DNA from: Gammaproteobacteria bacterium UBA3498
Lineage (GTDB): Bacteria > Pseudomonadota > Gammaproteobacteria > Pseudomonadales > Pseudohongiellaceae
Length of the DNA: 13,808 nt
NCBI GenBank assembly: GCA_002377605.1
Contig: DFQD01000134.1
Span: 1 to 13,808 of the forward strand
Reading direction: 5' to 3'
Below, piece after piece: positions 13,228 through 13,808 of the stretch (position 1 is the stretch's first letter; each line of letters opens with the position of its first letter). Under the pieces are notes generated by a model. The model did no database searches. It saw only the letters and a program-made list of their open reading frames with translations, and had not been told where the DNA came from. The position numbers and the translations under genes are program-made.

Positions 13228-13808
13228 TCTAAATCTTGATCTAATCGATACTCTGCAGACAAGGCGTGCGCCTGCAGGTGCTCATTGCGTGCTAACTCTG
13301 CGGCAGTGCTAGCCAGCTTATGCGCTCCCCGACGGGAGCAGTTAATTATGGAACTGCGTTTCTGAAAATCGTAAACACCTAAAGCAGAGAAAAATCTTGC
13401 AGTACCAGAAGTTGGTAAAACATGACTTGGGCCAGCACAATAATCTCCCAATGTTTCCGCGCTGTACCTCCCTAAAAATATCGCACCGGCATTGCTAATC
13501 TCTTTGACCAGGCTTTCAGGATCGGCTACGGAAATTTCCAGATGTTCTGGCGCAATCAAATTACTAACCATAGCAGCATCAGATAAATCTTTAGCACAAA
13601 CGAACATCCCTCTGGTACTAAGTGAAGCCTCAATAATTTCTTTGCGTTCCATCTTTGGCAATAATTTGCAGATGCTAGACTGTACCGCGTCGATAAACTG
13701 CCCATCGGTTGCAATCAAGATTGATTGTGCCTGTTCATCATGTTCTGCCTGAGAAAACAAATCCATGGCAATCCAATCTGGATTCGTATCACCATCACAG
13801 ATAATCGT
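13224..13808 (-). CDS. hisD: Histidinol dehydrogenase, C-terminal part (5' end outside window)
   Basis: The C-terminal 194 residues of a protein of about 430; the frame is open to the window edge, so the Met at 13766 is internal, not the start. HisD oxidises L-histidinol to L-histidine with two NAD+ in two steps. Visible family elements: DLFSQAEHDEQAQ with the zinc ligands Gln and His, APEHLEI with the catalytic Glu-His pair, TLGDYCAGPSHVLPTSGTARF with the zinc Asp, GVYDFQKRSS, and LQAHALSAEYR with the final zinc His. All expected catalytic and zinc residues in this part are present. The TAG overlaps the degS stop by 4 bases. Confidence 0.97.
   Translation of the reverse strand, partial: TIICDGDTNPDWIAMDLFSQAEHDEQAQSILIATDGQFIDAVQSSICKLLPKMERKEIIEASLSTRGMFVCAKDLSDAAMVSNLIAPEHLEISVADPESLVKEISNAGAIFLGRYSAETLGDYCAGPSHVLPTSGTARFFSALGVYDFQKRSSIINCSRRGAHKLASTAAELARNEHLQAHALSAEYRLDQDLD

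Noticed and set aside
13224..13766. A complete 180-residue gene at the right edge
   Set aside because: The frame stays open to the window end and continues the HisD sequence, so the apparent start is an internal Met of a partial gene.
1..13808. CRISPR array, insertion sequence, prophage, tRNA or defence system
   Set aside because: No repeat-spacer pattern, transposase-like frame, flanking repeats or tRNA fold was seen; every large stretch is explained by conserved housekeeping genes.

Overview
The window looks like core chromosome of a moderately AT-rich gammaproteobacterium, probably a free-living aerobic (perhaps marine) lineage near the Pseudomonas/Cellvibrio side of the class; the exact lineage cannot be read from the sequence. 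From memory, the order yraN, diaA/gmhA, dolP, sspB, sspA, petCBA, rpsI, rplM, zapE, zapG, cysD, cysNC, nif3, degS/algW, hisD is the conserved neighbourhood of pseudomonads, and its two ends match E. coli blocks. I see no mobile element, CRISPR array, tRNA, rRNA or defence system, and no wholly new system. The interest lies in variations on conserved genes.

Layout. Positions 2-252 hold the remains of yraN, broken by an in-frame stop and two frame changes. The SIS-domain gene gmhA/diaA (392-988) and the BON-domain lipoprotein gene dolP (985-1560) follow on the plus strand with a 4-base overlap. They meet the minus-strand block sspB, sspA, cytochrome b/c1 fusion, Rieske protein head to tail (1564-5353). 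That block has its own probable promoter (5472-5500) and is separated by a terminator (5581-5610) from the upstream ribosomal genes rpsI and rplM (5636-6470) and zapE (6629-7738), also on the minus strand. Divergent from zapE, the plus strand carries zapG, cysD and the cysN-cysC fusion (7932-11253). nif3 (minus) converges on cysNC, and degS (plus, 12088-13227) diverges from nif3 and converges on the 3' part of hisD (minus, 13224 to the window end).

Functions. petA plus the fused petBC gene encode a complete cytochrome bc1 complex (quinol oxidation, cytochrome c reduction) in which cytochrome b and cytochrome c1 are translated as one polypeptide. SspA (RNA-polymerase-associated GST-fold protein) and SspB (ClpXP adaptor) sit downstream of it. 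ZapE and ZapG are division/envelope proteins, DolP and DegS are outer-membrane maintenance and envelope-stress factors, CysD plus CysNC make APS and PAPS from sulfate, and HisD performs the last step of histidine synthesis.

Most notable: a petB-petC fusion; a Rieske cluster-binding loop CPHLFC where CTHLGC is usual; decay of yraN; a DiaA-locus protein that keeps all GmhA-type metal/catalytic positions; two perfect hairpins with related arms lying across stop codons; and three convergent gene pairs with almost no space between them.
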